Positions 24,001 to 37,900 are shown, counted from the stretch's first letter. The stretch is 64,000 nucleotides of DNA from Polytrichum commune (GCA_950295325.1 OX485804.1:40612001-40676000), one strand, 5' to 3'. Numbers and translations: made by a program. Notes: generated from the sequence alone by a model not told the origin.

Positions 24001-27000
24001 ATGAGAGTGTAGGTGTTTCCGCAAAAGCTGGCTGGGTCAAGTGCGATGACTGTGACAAATGGCGGAGCATTCCAGTGGAACTTGCTGAGGAGATTGAAGA
24101 AAAAAATGCCTACTGGTAAGTCTTACTATCTTGTCCTTTATGGGCAACCTCTACATATGGCTTTGGTTTCCTTCTGCTTTAGTGGTTAAGGTTTTTAGTT
24201 TCGCAGATGATACCAATTTTGCTAGGGATTCTGCAAGATGTAGGGTTCAGTCACAATAGTTGGGCACTTGGAACTGTCTTGGAAAAATGTAGTAGTCTTC
24301 TCATGATTGGATGTCATTGCATATTTTGCAGGAATTGCAAGAGGAATCCAAACAAAGAGTTTGCAGATTGCTCTATTCCTCAAGGGAAAAGCAATGAAGA
24401 GATAAACCTGGAACTTGGAATTTCTGAAAGTTCTCTATGTGAAGAGGGAGATGATGTTGATGCTACGGGTGATTCTAGACTCATGTATGATGGGGCACAA
24501 GGTATGGACAGTCATCCCTGTTCTGTTTATAAACTTCACTTTTGGTGACAAGTCTAGAGATGTGATCACAGGGTGGTCCAGAACCATGTTTGTTTATTCC
24601 AATGATAGTTGGTTCATCATTTCTGGTGTTGGGGATTAAGTTTCAGTTTCTCTCTTGTCTAGTGACAGAGAAGACTGACTATGGAACTGTAACAGAAAAT
24701 GGTCAGAGTGTGTGGACTCTCATCCGGCGAAACATTTTTAAGCATCGCAGCCAAAAACATCAGGATGTGGACGAGGTAGGTGTGAATTTACTCAAGACTG
24801 TTACTTAGCTTGTGCTTAACAACATTTGGAAGCATACCTGTTTTGAAGGTTGTTGTTATTATTGTGGTGACTAAGTTGTTTGAGTGGTTAACAGGCTATG
24901 GTGTGTCAATGTACCATACCAAAAGATGGAGGGGCAGCCTGCGGTGAAGATTGTCTAAATCGGATGCTTAATGTTGAGTGTTTGGCCCAACAATGCCCTT
25001 GTGGGCCAGCTTGCACCAACCAACAGGTAGAAACACAGCTTCTAGTCTGGTGAAGCTATCACATGTAGGATCTATCTGACAGATTATAAAGTAGATGTGA
25101 CCTCATGAAAAAATATTGACTGTGATATTGCCTGGCTTGCAGTTTCAGAAGCGATCTTATGCAAATGTTGAGTTGTTTCGATGCGGGAAAAAAGGCCATG
25201 GGCTTCGAGCAATGGAGAATATACCAAGTGGTACATTCATCATTGAGTATGTTGGAGAGGTATGCTGCTGCTTAGAGTTCAAATTGTGTGTCTTCTGTAA
25301 TGCTGATAGAGACCGGAAAATACATATATGGTTAGTTCTAATGGATGTTTGTCATCAGTGAATCACTTCCAGAGACCATATATTAAGAAACTTGAGAATC
25401 AGTCCTTCAAATGAGAAGTTGACTCATGGTATGATTGCATGGGCTTGTGCCATGTGTTTCATCCTGTCCAAGGAGCCTTTTTGTCTGCTTGTTGGTGTTT
25501 ATTTTATCTTTCCTTATGTTTGATGTGTAAACAGTCAAATCACAGGCATATGAACATTGGTCTTATGCTATTATTTTCCATTTAGGTGCTGGACATGCCA
25601 TCATTTGAAGTACGGCAGAAGGAATATGCTGTAAATCTTCAGAAGCATTTTTACTTCATGACTCTAAGCTCCAATGAGGTGAATACATGGCACTCAATTG
25701 TGAAGTTGTTTGCTACTGACTCAATTCATTCAATGTGTTTGCAAATAATGGTTCAAAATATTTCTTTAAAAGCAAAGAGGTTCTACAACAGCCAGAATAT
25801 GATGAGGGGAGGCTTTTAAAATCTTCTTCTTTAACTTGAGTTAACTAGTAAATGCTTGGAAATATTACTTGCAGATTATTGATGCATGCAGTAAAGGCAA
25901 CCTTGGACGCTTCATCAACCATAGTTGCGAACCCAATTGTCAAACAGAGAAGGTGACTGTTCTTGCTAGCACTATGCTGCATCTTGCAGCATATTCACCC
26001 CTTCAGATTCCAACTGCATTAATGTTTCATGTCATCTATACTACCAGCTACTTCAACTCCCAAAGCCTCTAATGTTACAAAAATGCAGTTCTCTAATCCT
26101 TTGAAGTAGCATCAGTTGACTGGTGGGACAAACAGTTCGTTAATATTCCGTGGACATTGTTTCGCTTGGCAATAAGTAGGTAATGCATCTCCTTTTGTCA
26201 TGCCTCTGAGGATGTTTTCTTCCTGTGTATCATGTTTCTTTTGTGGACCAAGCCTATGTATAGGTGTGACCACACGATACTTTTAACTACTGAATTGACT
26301 TTGCTGATAGTGCTTAACCTGATTATCCAGTATCGCCCATGGCTGTATTAGTTATGTAATATATTGTTCTGTGCACTTCAGGGTATCTAGTATGTTTCAG
26401 AATCTTTGGACATAGTTTCTGCTCACTGAAGTGTTCCTGGTTGTAGTGGATGGTGGATGGGGAAGTTTGCATTGGTCTATTTGCAATTCGAGACTTGAGA
26501 GAGGTACATCTTCACTCTTCTACTTTGCATCAAGGTGAACACTGTGTGTTCACTAGACTGATCTTGTTTAGAGTAAATTTGAAGGGATTTCTGTTTTCAG
26601 TATTGAAAGATTGAGTTTTGTAGCACAGAATCCATTCTTAGATGCTGTCATGAGATTCTCCCTTGTCAGTGTGGTATTTAATGTAGCAACTCTCTTATCA
26701 GGGGGAAGAGATTACGTTTGACTACAACTTCGTACGCGTTGGTGGTGCTGTTGCGAAGAAGTGTGAATGTGGTGCCCCCAACTGTCGGGGCTTTATTGGA
26801 GTGGACCCAGATACTCCTCACACTGTTGTGGAGATTGAAAGTGATGATGGTGAAGACCCTGAGCCAGTCATGTTGCAGCTAGAGAGTGATGAAGAATTTG
26901 ACAGAGTAGATAAATCAAAAGAGAGGCTAGCAAAGAAAGCACGAATGGCAGCAGATCTTAATACCACAGAAGAGAATGGTTGGGAACATGGAGGTGTCAA

Positions 27001-30000
27001 ACGTAAGTTCTCTTCAGCAGGAGGGGTGAAGGATATGAAGAATCCTAAGAGAGTGAGACGTGTAAAGACGACAGGAATGTCAAAACTGAACAGTCATGAA
27101 GTATCACGACGAAGAGGTTTCACTGGTGGGAATCGGGTGGATGGATCACGCTTAGGCATCCGAAATAACCACTACAGTGAAGGTGGGTTACTTGTTTCTT
27201 TTTGATTGGATCTTTCTGTTTGTTCTGAAATTGTAATCTTCTCCTTCACAGTGAAAGGGATTGCAGTTATTGATGATTTTTTAATAACAAGTGGAATCCA
27301 AATAATTCTTATCATGAGATCTGAAGTCATGCCATGATTAGCAAATTCTAGCATAGAAATTCAAATATGGGAGGTGGTGATGAGGGAACGAACTTGAAAT
27401 TTCTAGTAGAGCAGCGGAATATATTTTTCTCATGTGGAACCCCTATTTTCCAGTGGAATCAAAACTTGGGGAGCTTACGTATACCTTTGGAGGACTCAAG
27501 AACCGCAGAGTAAGCCTTGTACTTTTTCTCTTTTCAAGCTGTACCAACTGCAGAACAGGAGCATTGTTTGAATCCTTACTCATGTCTCTTAAAATGTTGG
27601 AAATCAACTTCTCATCACCGTCTGGTGATTGCAGGATACAGCAAAACAGTACCTTAAGCTATTGGTTCTCACGGCTGCTTCAGGGGGAGCTGTTAATGGA
27701 GCTGCTGGTTGTAGGTATGGAGGTCTTCTATCTGAATTACTTCTGACAAATCTAGCTAATCTATAACCAAGCAATAGATTGAGGAGGATTTCTTCTAAAA
27801 GGTTGGGCTGTTGAACTGCAGTGTTCGTGATCTGTCAATGCTTTTGGAAGCCTTACTCAAGACTGACAGGATGGGAGTGTTGAAAGATATTATGAGTAAG
27901 AACGGTGAGTGACTGGGTCCAGATCTATGTATGCATCTTTTGCTATACTCTATAACAATACATTGTATTTCCTCACAGAATCATCCTTTCTAGTCAGCTT
28001 ATTTGATGAATAAAATGAAAATCAGTAATATGTACTCCATAGTTGATTTTGATCTGAAGCTCAAATTTGTGGAGTACCTTCCTGACTCAGTTGCCATCCC
28101 TTTTTTTTTAAAATGTTGTTATTCCCTACACTGAAGAGAACTGATGGCATACTGACTCTTTAGAGTAGTGAAGAATGAAGTTGCTAACTAATCAATAATG
28201 TTTCTTTTGAAATGACATAATTCTTGGTGTCTGACCAATTGGGTATTATCACCTTCTAAGTGTGTGTGGGGAGGACTTGCAGGTTTGCAGATGTTCCACA
28301 ATTTACTGAAGCAGTTCCGGAAGGTTTTTGAAAAAAGGCCAATGCTGCGCAAGCTACTAAAGGTGCCTAATACTTCGAAGATGTATTGTGGCTTTATGTA
28401 GTAAATGGTTGCAAAATGCTATTTGTCTTTTGCTGAGTAGGAAAGATGCTGAGAAGTGCTTCTTTGACAAGGCTTTGAGATTATACCCATCAATATATTA
28501 ATGTGTCTTATCTTGAGATGACAGGTGTTGGATCATTTGGCAAGTTGTAAAGTTTTGACAGTGGAGCACATCTACTGTCCCCCTCGTTCTGGCATGGAAT
28601 GGTAAGTCCATAGTGCTTCCTATTGTTAATTCAAGCCTTGAAATGTGAAGTCTGGATTCTTGTGATAATGGCATCATCAGCATACCACAAATTCTGTATG
28701 CAAGGATCCTTCATATTGAGTGAAAATATTGAGAGTGTATATTGAGGTTGGTAGGCATGAAACATATTACTGAATGGTGGGCAACCCTACACTAGCATGG
28801 TTGTAGTTGTCTGGAAGATTCATCAGAAGGTGCTCATTTAAACTCTAAGTTTGACTGATTCAAATGAGCAATTTGGGAGCACTGGACCTGACTTTTTGTG
28901 TATATGCAGCTTCTCCGACACACTTTTTGAGCTGTCAAGGCATGATGATCTAGAGGTACTAAAAAGTCCTAAATATCTTACTTTAGTGTTTTTGTTTCAA
29001 TTTTATTTTTTGTGAACTCCCACTCTTTATTTATTACAGGAATGATTCGCTACCTCGAGTCAAAATCAAAGTCAACGAAAAACATGAAAATTACTGTTAT
29101 CATCTATGGTAGCTTTTAGTTTTGGTGGAAACCCAGGTAACTAAAGAAAAGTGGTATTGCAGAGTGGAAGGTGTCTTCTTCCTGCATTAGTGCGTACATT
29201 CCATTATCAAGTCTCAGAGCATCAATTATTAATTGTTCCTTAAATGTTTGAGTGGTGTATATTTGTATGATGCAGGTTCAGAACATGGCTCGTAATTTCA
29301 GAAGACTTTATGTCCCACCTCGACCACATAGGACAGATTCAAGTAATGATAGTACTAATCACAGGCAGTCACCTTCGTTAATGCATTTGCAAAGCCATGA
29401 TCACCCACAGAAAAACCAAAGGGATCAGGTGCAGACATCACCCCCTAGTGGCGATTCCCATAATGTACAGACAGACAAATCTATGGTCAATACAGCTCCC
29501 CAGCAGTCACCACCCATCCATACTGGCAGTACCCCAGTGTTGAACGGAGCAGTTATCAAATCTTCTTCTTCTTTGATTACGTCTCAATTGGACAAATCAA
29601 AGGAGTCTTCTACAGTTTTGCAGGACGGCACGGCTGAAGGGAACTTGGTTAAACCGCCTGCACCCACTAGGCGCAAGAGGCCGAGTCGGTGGGATACACC
29701 TGAAACTGCAGCAACAGTAGGTGTACAAACAGCTGCACCAATTCCTGTGCCCACCACAAGTAGCAGGAACACCATGGCACCTCAGACTGTTCTTGCCACC
29801 CAGTGTTCTTCTAATGAGCATGATTTAAATAGGGACTCTGGTGTGTCCAGCGAGTCACCTAAGCCACCTGGTGTCACTCTCCATGAGGCAAGTCGTCACC
29901 TACAATCTGGACTGCCACCCGAGCAGGATAAGCTTGCATCAGCTCCCAGAGGCCTTCCATCAAGTTCCTCACAACCTTGTGCACCAGTTCCTATTCCCAG

Positions 30001-31825
30001 CTCTTCACCAAGGCCTTTACCACAGTCAGGTGGACCTAGGTGGCCTCCACCAGGGCTTGGATTACATGGCCAACCTTTGGGACAACCCATGTTGGTACAA
30101 AATGGAGTGCCTCAAAATCTGGTGTTTCAAGGTTGCCAAAGGCCTGTAGGAATGCCAGGACAAAGGCCTATGGTGCAGCACCCTGCACCCATTCACTTAG
30201 GCACTCAAGGAGTTCCTATTGGCAATGACATGTCCGAACTGGGGCATATGCCGTTTCCTGGTCGAAATACATCAGGACCCAACATGTATATGGGAGGTCC
30301 TCCACCACATCCTTGGCAGACAGGCACACCTCTGATGCCTGAAGCTGGTGTGCATCTGTCTTCTTTTGGGTTTCCCCCAAGGCACCCCAATCCTCCACCT
30401 ATGCATGGTGGTGTGAACCCTGTGGCTTGGTCAAGAATGCATCCTGGTGGAGTTCCAATGTATGCAGGGCATCCTCCCCCGCCTCGCCCAACCCCACAGC
30501 ATTCTGCTTGGGCACACAGTGGCCCTCGATTAGAGTTCCAGAGTCCTGTCCCACCCATGTGTGTAGAGGTCCCTGAAACTGGTGCATGTCCCGTGAAGCC
30601 AGGAGCACCCACATCTCAAAGCGGTAGTACCAGGGTATCAAGTAACGAGTTGGAGGAGTCTGAGGCATTGTGTGAGCCACCTGTACCAGGGCTGTCACCT
30701 GTTAAACCCCACACTATTCCTACATCATCAGAAAAGACTGTTCAGGGAAGAGCTTCGTTGGATTGTGCACAAGGTTCTATGGGGGGACCTCACCACCAAA
30801 CACATGTTGCAAGGGGAGGGGGAACTCATGTTCATCCAACGCTTACAAAAATGGAACCCTGCAAATCAATTCCTCCTCACACTGACCTTGTCTCTGATGG
30901 TTCAGCTGTGCCAGGGAGAGGGTGTCAGTTTGTATCGAGCCATAGAGATGGATATGAGAACAAGAGACATGAACAGAACTGGCATGCTTCACATTATGCC
31001 CATCCTCCTGCGCCAGAAAAGAAGGGTTCTGCACATCACAGTCACAGTCAATCTGGCAACAGCAAAGGGATCAACAGGGAGAGCGACATGGGCCAGTCCA
31101 TTCAGTCCTGGGATACACCTGAATGTCCAAGCTTTCGCCACCAGGTAAGATTACTTGTGATATGATGTCGACACCTATTCTTTCTCCTTTTCAACTCTAT
31201 GTTTGTACTTTATGTTGCATACAACAGGAACCAAGGCTATGATGTGTCTCTAATTCTTCTATTTTGGGTTTTTTTGGTATAAGCAGGTCTCAATCATAGT
31301 GAGGAGCCGTGTTGAGATGAAACAGATGGTAAGATAGTTTCTCTTTGTTATTACCATTTTCTTTCAGTCTTTTGGTTTGGCATCTCATTGTATGGCTCTG
31401 TCAGTACAGTGCTTTCTTCATTGGCACAGATGATAAGTATAGTTGTTCCTGTCTGTGCAGATACAAGCAAAGGATTTGAAAAGGTTTTGTGATAAGCTGG
31501 CCGATGTTGTGACTGGCAAAGAGATCAAGAAGTACAAGGAATACAAGAGCCAGGTGAGAGTTTGACAAGATGGACTTGGGTTGACGGGTTGTCTTGACTG
31601 TCCTGGATATTTCACTGTGATCTTTATATGATGCAGTGTTTCAAAGTATTTTTTGTGTCATATGGGGTTTGTCAGTATGCACTAAGCAGCATCCTTGACA
31701 TGCAGGGCATTGTTAGGCCAATTCTTAGAAGCAAACTACTGGAGAAGGTGGACGCTTATGTAGACCTGCAAACTGACATATACATCAAGACAATTAAGAC
31801 GAAGCATGGAGAGGGACAGCCCTGA
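21062..31825 (+). CDS. ASHH2: Histone H3K36 methyltransferase, ASHH2/SDG8 (SETD2-like) class
   Basis: Twenty-two coding exons join in phase to about 1960 aa: 21062-22253, 22624-23226, 23681-23761, 23896-24115, 24332-24501, 24663-24775, 24895-25026, 25143-25259, 25586-25678, 25875-25952, 26447-26503, 26702-27182, 27454-27509, 27635-27714, 27822-27904, 28283-28362, 28525-28601, 28910-28955, 29276-31144, 31287-31328, 31461-31553, 31706-31825. Order: acidic disordered N-terminus; CW zinc finger about 670-720 ([12 protein letters not shown], then WNCKRN); AWS about 794-837; SET about 838-962 ([19 protein letters not shown]); post-[11 protein letters not shown]; helical region; Pro-rich segment about 1254-1876; KE-rich C-terminal helices resembling an SRI domain ([20 protein letters not shown]). 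CW modules read H3K4 methylation and the SET domain methylates H3K36 in transcribed chromatin (family knowledge). The ATG follows an in-frame TAG; the exon 1 donor is weak. Confidence 0.88.
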
Positions 31826-32290
31826 ATGGAGCTCCCCATCTCTGGATGCAGTCCAGTGGCTATTGTACAGTAGTCTCGAGAGAGAGCTTCATTACAAATT
31901 TTGGGTTGAAGTGTAGAGCTATTCTTCAAAATAATGGCAAAATCAAGGGGCACCATCTGATGCCTGTGTCCCTTTCTTACAAAGAATCCTGTTGCTCTGG
32001 CAACCAGTTACCACAGGTCAATGTATCCACATAAGGAAACTCTCTTTTCTTGCCGGCCCAAGAATTGGCTTGAAATATGGAAGGTGGTTGTTCCCTCTGT
32101 GGTTCTTATCTCTGGAAATTGTAATTTTGTACTTGACACATTCTTCATACAATTCATGGAACATCAATGTAAATAACCAGGTACATGGTCCACAGGGGCA
32201 AGGCAATGCGAAATTACGATAATAATCAACTCATGGACAAAGTGAAGAAAGCAAAAACTTTGGACAAATAAAACTGGAGATGATTGAAGA
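31826..32290 (+). other. 3' UTR of the SET-domain gene
   Basis: Follows the TGA at 31823-31825. An AATAAA-like signal occurs near 32267, so the transcript probably ends shortly after. No other feature is evident. Confidence 0.45.
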
Positions 32291-34309
32291 TGCCATTACA
32301 TATTTCTGTTTTTGCTAATCATTTTGACTGAAGAAATAACTTGGCGTTTCATACATATAGCTCATCATTACAGCGCTGGTTGGCACTTCGTAGTCACTTG
32401 ATTGTATTGCAACGTCTGAGGTATACAAACAACACTATGTGTTCAAGGTCTTTTGTCACTGTGGCAAACTTTCTGTGAAATGATTGTATGTTATCTGATA
32501 TTATTGTATGCTATCTTCTTCCTAGTCCAAATTGCAGAAATATCACCTATTTTATATAGGTTCCTTAGATCTCCATTTACCTTGCAGATTATGCAGGTAG
32601 AGTTATGTGGCATGGAGCTGGCCATCCTAGTCTTCCAACTTCAGCAACCAAGGTGAGTTACGTCCATAGTTGGACACATCAGGATTTGCTTATGTTGGGT
32701 GGCAGTAAAGAAACTGGTTTTTTTGCTACTGGACTTTATTGTTGGTGATTAGGTTTGTGGTTGTCATATGTTTACAAGTGTAGGGTTCATTGCATGCATG
32801 AAAATATTCTATCAATATATGACAGAGTAGTATGTACTCCTCTATCCATGTAATTAGTTTGGTCACATATGTGTGATTAATGATGTCGTCATGTGAATCT
32901 AATATGCATCTCATATTCATGAGTATTTTGGGAGGGTTCACTTCATTTTCAATCAACCCATTTGCTTAAAGCATAAATGTGGGTTCAATGACTATATATA
33001 TTAGTCTTGTGTAAATAGATAGATAGAAATGCCAGCTTCCAACGGGAGCAAGCATAAATGAAGAGTCTCTTTAGCCTCATGGACAATCAGTGGGAAATCC
33101 TCTTCTAGGCAATGGTCAGTGAGTAGTGACATTCAGGAATAGTTACTGTCAATTCAGTTGACATTACTATGTGTTCTGCATACCTTGCTGTGTCTTGCTT
33201 CACAGTTTACTACACAATTATGTTTCCTGTCTCCAAAAAACTCTCATCCTATTCTCGCGTTGTTGATATCTTCGAGCTTTTTGACAGGCTACTAACAGGC
33301 GTAAGTTAATCATTGGTGAATGGAACCTGCTGGATTTGTATAGTATCTATGCAGTAGTATACCTATCACAAGCTTGTGATGGAGATGTACAATACAAACT
33401 GAATGTGGTGTCTTTGAAATATTATGAACTGTTTTAAACCTCCCACTGCCGTGTGCCATATATCTGCTTCATGCTGCACTCTTAATGTCAGAAGTCCCTG
33501 GGTCACACTTTTCACATTCATCAATTAGATCGTATCTCAGGCAGCCCACTGGTAACCTGATGCTGTATACTGCAGTGAACATTAAGTGTATGTACTTGGA
33601 AGCATCTAATTGGGCCACCAGCTGGTATGAACCACGTATACCCAATTGATGATTCTCAACCTTGTCTTGAATTGTACTCAATCAGTTGTTGTGTACTCAT
33701 CGTTGAGACTTTGGTGTGGAGTAATAGCCTGTTAGATCGACTTATCTTTTGCAACATTCAGTACAAAATCAAGACATACTGCGTTGAAATGGTTGGGCAG
33801 ATGTTGATGGTAGTAATAGCTCGTGGAAATGCTCATGAGTGAAAGCTTGAACACATTGTGCTTGCATGGCATAAGAGTTGCACCTCTCCAATATACAATA
33901 GGTCTAACTTTTAATAGTTAAGTGATTGACATATTTCTGACACCCTTGAGCTTTGTCATTAGACGTTCATACCTTACTTTACACTGAATAGATATATAGA
34001 CGTTAGATAATGTGAAATGCATTGTATATGGTGAAGTTATTGTGAAACATATTGTATATTGTCAAGTTATTGTGAAATACATTTTGGGTGAACACTTTTC
34101 ATATGTGACAAGAAGCATTTCTGGACCAAAACCATCTCAAATCCACGGAATATTCTACACAGCTTGTCTAGATTGGACATGGTAACTCGAATATATCTCT
34201 TAATCAGTTAACTGAAAATGATTGATTTGAATGCTGTTAGCCACTTTGGTAAATGAAATTTTGGTATATGTGCACAAGACAAAAATGTCCCACAGCAGAG
34301 AATTCTCAA
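32291..34309. other. Intergenic DNA, nothing recognised
   Basis: AT-rich, with only short frames and no TIRs, tandem repeats or RNA genes that I could identify. It separates the SET-domain gene from the 3' end of the LINE. Confidence 0.6.
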
Positions 34310-34310
34310 A

Positions 34311-34388
34311 AAAATCTGCACCGGCCGGGAATCGAACCTGGGTCTGTACCGTCCTGCTATTTTTGGCAGGGTACTGTGAGGACCTCAC
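34311..34388 (-). other. tRNA-like three-hairpin sequence at the LINE 3' end
   Basis: Read on the minus strand, three hairpins follow in cloverleaf order: GTGAG-gtc-CTCAC (D-like), CCTGC-loop-GCAGG (anticodon-like, 8-base loop) and a T-arm with a perfect B-box consensus GGTTCGATTCC (34328-34338). The 3' side CCGGTGCA has no complementary 5' acceptor strand, so this is not an intact tRNA gene. It could be a tRNA pseudogene, a SINE remnant or a structured LINE tail. Confidence 0.4.
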
Positions 34389-34957
34389 CGAGGTTAAAAA
34401 TGAGAGGAAACCAATAACAACCCACAAGGGGCGGGGAAAGAACCGGCCCAAAACCGGGCCAGTGGGGGGCCCGAAGGCAGGGCAGAACAAAACATCACAA
34501 GGAGGCCCCACTAAGAGCCAGTAAAACAAAACAAACAGGGAGGCCCCACTAGGGGCCACCAAGGAGCCACAAAGGCTAACAAAGTAAACAGAAACGAAAC
34601 GGCAAAAGGCCATGAAAAAACCAAGAGCCGAGAAGCCGGGAAGAGCAGGAACGGGACGGAAACGCCAGTCGAGGAACCGTTCAACAACCGGACGAAGAAA
34701 CCGAAATCACCACCTCGCGGACAGTCGATGACGGCCACGGAGCAACCAAACGCCAAGATCAGTAACCAAACGCCAAGGTCAGAAGAGAGCCGTGCCACGC
34801 CAAGAGAGAACGGAGACGGCAGCAACATCCCCACCAGGCGATCCGAGCGTCGGACTTCAAAGGCAAGATCACTAACGGGGAGGACACCGAGCGGCGAAGG
34901 TCAGCAGCCCCCCCCAATGAGCCCAGGAACGCATCGAAGGCAAGCGCGAACCCCGGG
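34389..34957 (-). other. LINE 3' untranslated region
   Basis: Follows the stop codon of the LINE reading frame at 34958. It contains two related GGCCCCACTA.G.GCCA blocks near 34503 and 34541. No protein domain is recognised. Confidence 0.5.
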
Positions 34958-37900
34958 TCAGGGGCGAACCTCGGCAGGAGCAGCCAAAACCTCATCAATC
35001 TCGGAAATCAAAAGAGCCTCGAACGCCTCCTCAGAAAGTCCTAATCGTTTGTGAACAGGGAAGGGGACGTGGGGCCGCTGGTGCTCCGTTGGGAGACCAA
35101 GGTAGCGACCAAAGGGGGAGCTTTTAGCAGGAGCGAAGTTAATGAAAGTCGTGCGGTCAGGGAGCTTAACTTCATTTTCGAGATTCACCTCCTCGAAGAA
35201 CTCGCTCATCGTCACGTAATCCTTGTGGATCCAATCAGCCTTCGGGGAGGAGTGGCCAGTACAGGAGATGATAGGAGACTCGCCAAGCAGAACCTGTACG
35301 GACGAGCTGATTGGACGTGAAGGCAGCCGGGATGGGGAGAGACCACTACTAGCCTGAAAAGAGGTACAAGTCCCACTACTTCTTCGATTACCACAACCAA
35401 ACTCGAGTGTCTCTTCAGAAAGGACAATGGGGTGGGTAGAGTGGGCGGTGCGAGCATGATGACCACTTGAGGAGCTAGGAGCCAGCCCATCAATTGATCT
35501 CAAGCGTACCGGAAGGTCTTTCAGGCCTTCTCGAGCCCGGTGTGAGTTGTCAGAAGAGGGTCGCGCCTGGTTAGTAACGTCGGGAGTGGAGACGCTTTCC
35601 TTTTCCAAAGTGGATGGATCCAAAGCTGCACGCCGCTGGTTGTCGATTTCACTCAAGAGATTATTGATTTCTTCAGTGAGGGAGTCATCGAATTCCTTTT
35701 CAGAGATTCCTAGTCTACGAGCTGCATAACAAGGGGAGTCTGCTGGTTCCGGAATGAATTTTTTCTTGTACTTATCGAAAAGGGTCCGCCTAGGACGATC
35801 AACATGCTGGTAGGAGACCCTGTCAGCATGAATCCTTGCTTGAGTCGTAGGTCTTGAGAGGTGCGGTGACTCCTGCTTGTGTCGAATATCCTTGGGAGAA
35901 ACAGGGGAGGAGGTTGGCTGAGAAGTAGCGCGGATGTGTCGTTCGTGGCGAGAGCGACGTGTCCGGGGACCATTTCGGCACTTGCGTTTGGGCCTGCTCT
36001 TTGGCTGGTTCCTGGGGGGTACTTCGAACGGAGGGTTACTCGCAGTAGGTGTTGCATTAGCAGAGCCTCCCTTAGTATTGAGTCTGGACGGATGCTGGAG
36101 GTTGGAAGAGCATTTCCGCTTCGACCGACTATGAGGTATGCTTGTCTTATCATGGGTCCGATGCGAAATATTTTCTCCCCTTTCCTTCTGTGAAACTGAT
36201 TTGACCTCCGTGCGAGTGTTATGCCCCGGGGGATGATTCTGATGGGCGTGAGCTTGTGGTTGGAGTCCCGGTGATTCCTGCCGGAGTCGTGAACCTTGAT
36301 GACTTGTGTCGGGATCGGGGTGTCGCTCTCCCCCTATTGAGTCTTGCGCACCAGCTTGGGAACTGCCCATCGACAAATCCGTGTCCACATCTCCATTAAC
36401 CTCAGTCTCGTCATTTTCCACAGGTGTAGGATGTAACATTGAGATTTCATGTTGAGGCTGGTTACTTTGGGCGTGATTGAAGGAAGAATTAGCTGGAGTC
36501 TCTTGTTGTTTAGCAGTTCCGGAGCTTGTGGCTGCTGGCTGCCAGTCTTCCCCAACACCTCGGAGGAATTCATCAACGAGGGTAGAGAAATCTGGGCGGG
36601 CAACAAATTCAACCTCAACATCTGGGGAGGGGGAGAGTCGATTAATGCGAATGGGTGTCGCGGTCCAGGCTGCTAAATCTTCTGGTAAGAACTCGGAAGG
36701 TGGGGTAATGTTCCATTTGATGGTATTATTGTACCGTCTGCCAAACACATTACCCGCTGTCCATATCTGTTGAAAGCAATTGATGGCTTCCTGGCGTTTT
36801 TCTTCATTTCTTTTATATCGAAAGAGCTCCTTGTAGGCCTCCATGGCACAGTAGATGGTATTGCGCCAAGCATGCCATAATACCAGTCCCATATGAAAGA
36901 CTTCCTCTCCAAAGGTGTGCTCAACCTTTCGGCACCAAATAGACCATAGGAGTTGAGCGCGTAGAATGTCCCACGGGGTATCAGTATTGAGTGTGAATTT
37001 GGAGGCCGTGTCCCATCGAAGCTCTTCCTCTATTTGCGGTCCTGGAGGCTCCCGTATCAGTCCTCTGCTGATTTCCTTCCAGGACAGGTAAGATGGTTCG
37101 AGTCCGGCAGCTTGCCTAGTATTTCTGAACAGCGTCCATACTCTGCTTAGCTGTGGGCAGTCCTGTAGTGCGTGCTGGAGAGTTTCCTTAATCTCATTGG
37201 GGCATAATTCACAAGTGTGAGGTAAGCCAATCTTTTCCCTCCATGCCCCAACCGGTAGCCCTTCGGTAAGCACCAACCACTGCATTGCTGAGACTTTCCT
37301 AGGTAGGTACGGGTGCCAGATACGGTTAAAAAATTTAGCTCTGGTTTGACTATTGTAGCCTTCCCTTTCCAGTTCCAAATCTAATGGCATCTGTTGAGTG
37401 TTGTGTTTGAGAGCGATTCTATACCCCCTCTTGGTGGTATGATTCATAACAGATGTGTCAGGTAGAATGCCGAGACGTCGCCATTGCCATTCTCTCGGAT
37501 CCCATTCGAGATGATTTATCCATGTGTTACCCCAGAGCCATACTGACTGATTCGGTTCAGGCTCCTCGGGTGGGTTGTAATCTACCACAGTTCTCTTGTC
37601 CCCTGCACATATGAGAATTCTAACCTCGCGCATCAGCCTTGTTGGGTCTAGTTGTCTGCTGTTCACGAAATGTAATTGCTCTGTCCCATCTTTACTGTAC
37701 ATTCGACCTGCCAATGGCAGGGTATCTTGTAGGTGATAAACTCTTTGAATCGAACCGTCTGCTTCTTTGGCTGCGATCCATTGACCCTTTCGGTGAGGTG
37801 GCAGGGGATTGGAGTCCCATGGGATGCTGCTTATTACACGTTCATACAAGGCTGGGGCTACACTCGTGCGGCGTAAGCTGCGAAGTTCGGTAAAAGTTTT

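Noticed and set aside
29036-29110. Possible extra exon of the SET-domain gene after a TTACAG acceptor
   Set aside because: Reading in phase gives an immediate TGA (GAA TGA); skipping it joins exons 28910-28955 and 29276-31144 cleanly.
30205-30612. Minus-strand Gly/Cys-rich 135-codon ORF
   Set aside because: Antisense shadow of the proline-rich exon of the SET-domain gene.
34311-34388. Intact tRNA gene on the minus strand
   Set aside because: The B box is perfect but there is no acceptor stem and the anticodon loop has eight bases.
34728-35054. Plus-strand 108-codon ORF over the LINE 3' end
   Set aside because: Opposite strand of the LINE coding and 3' region, with no known domain.
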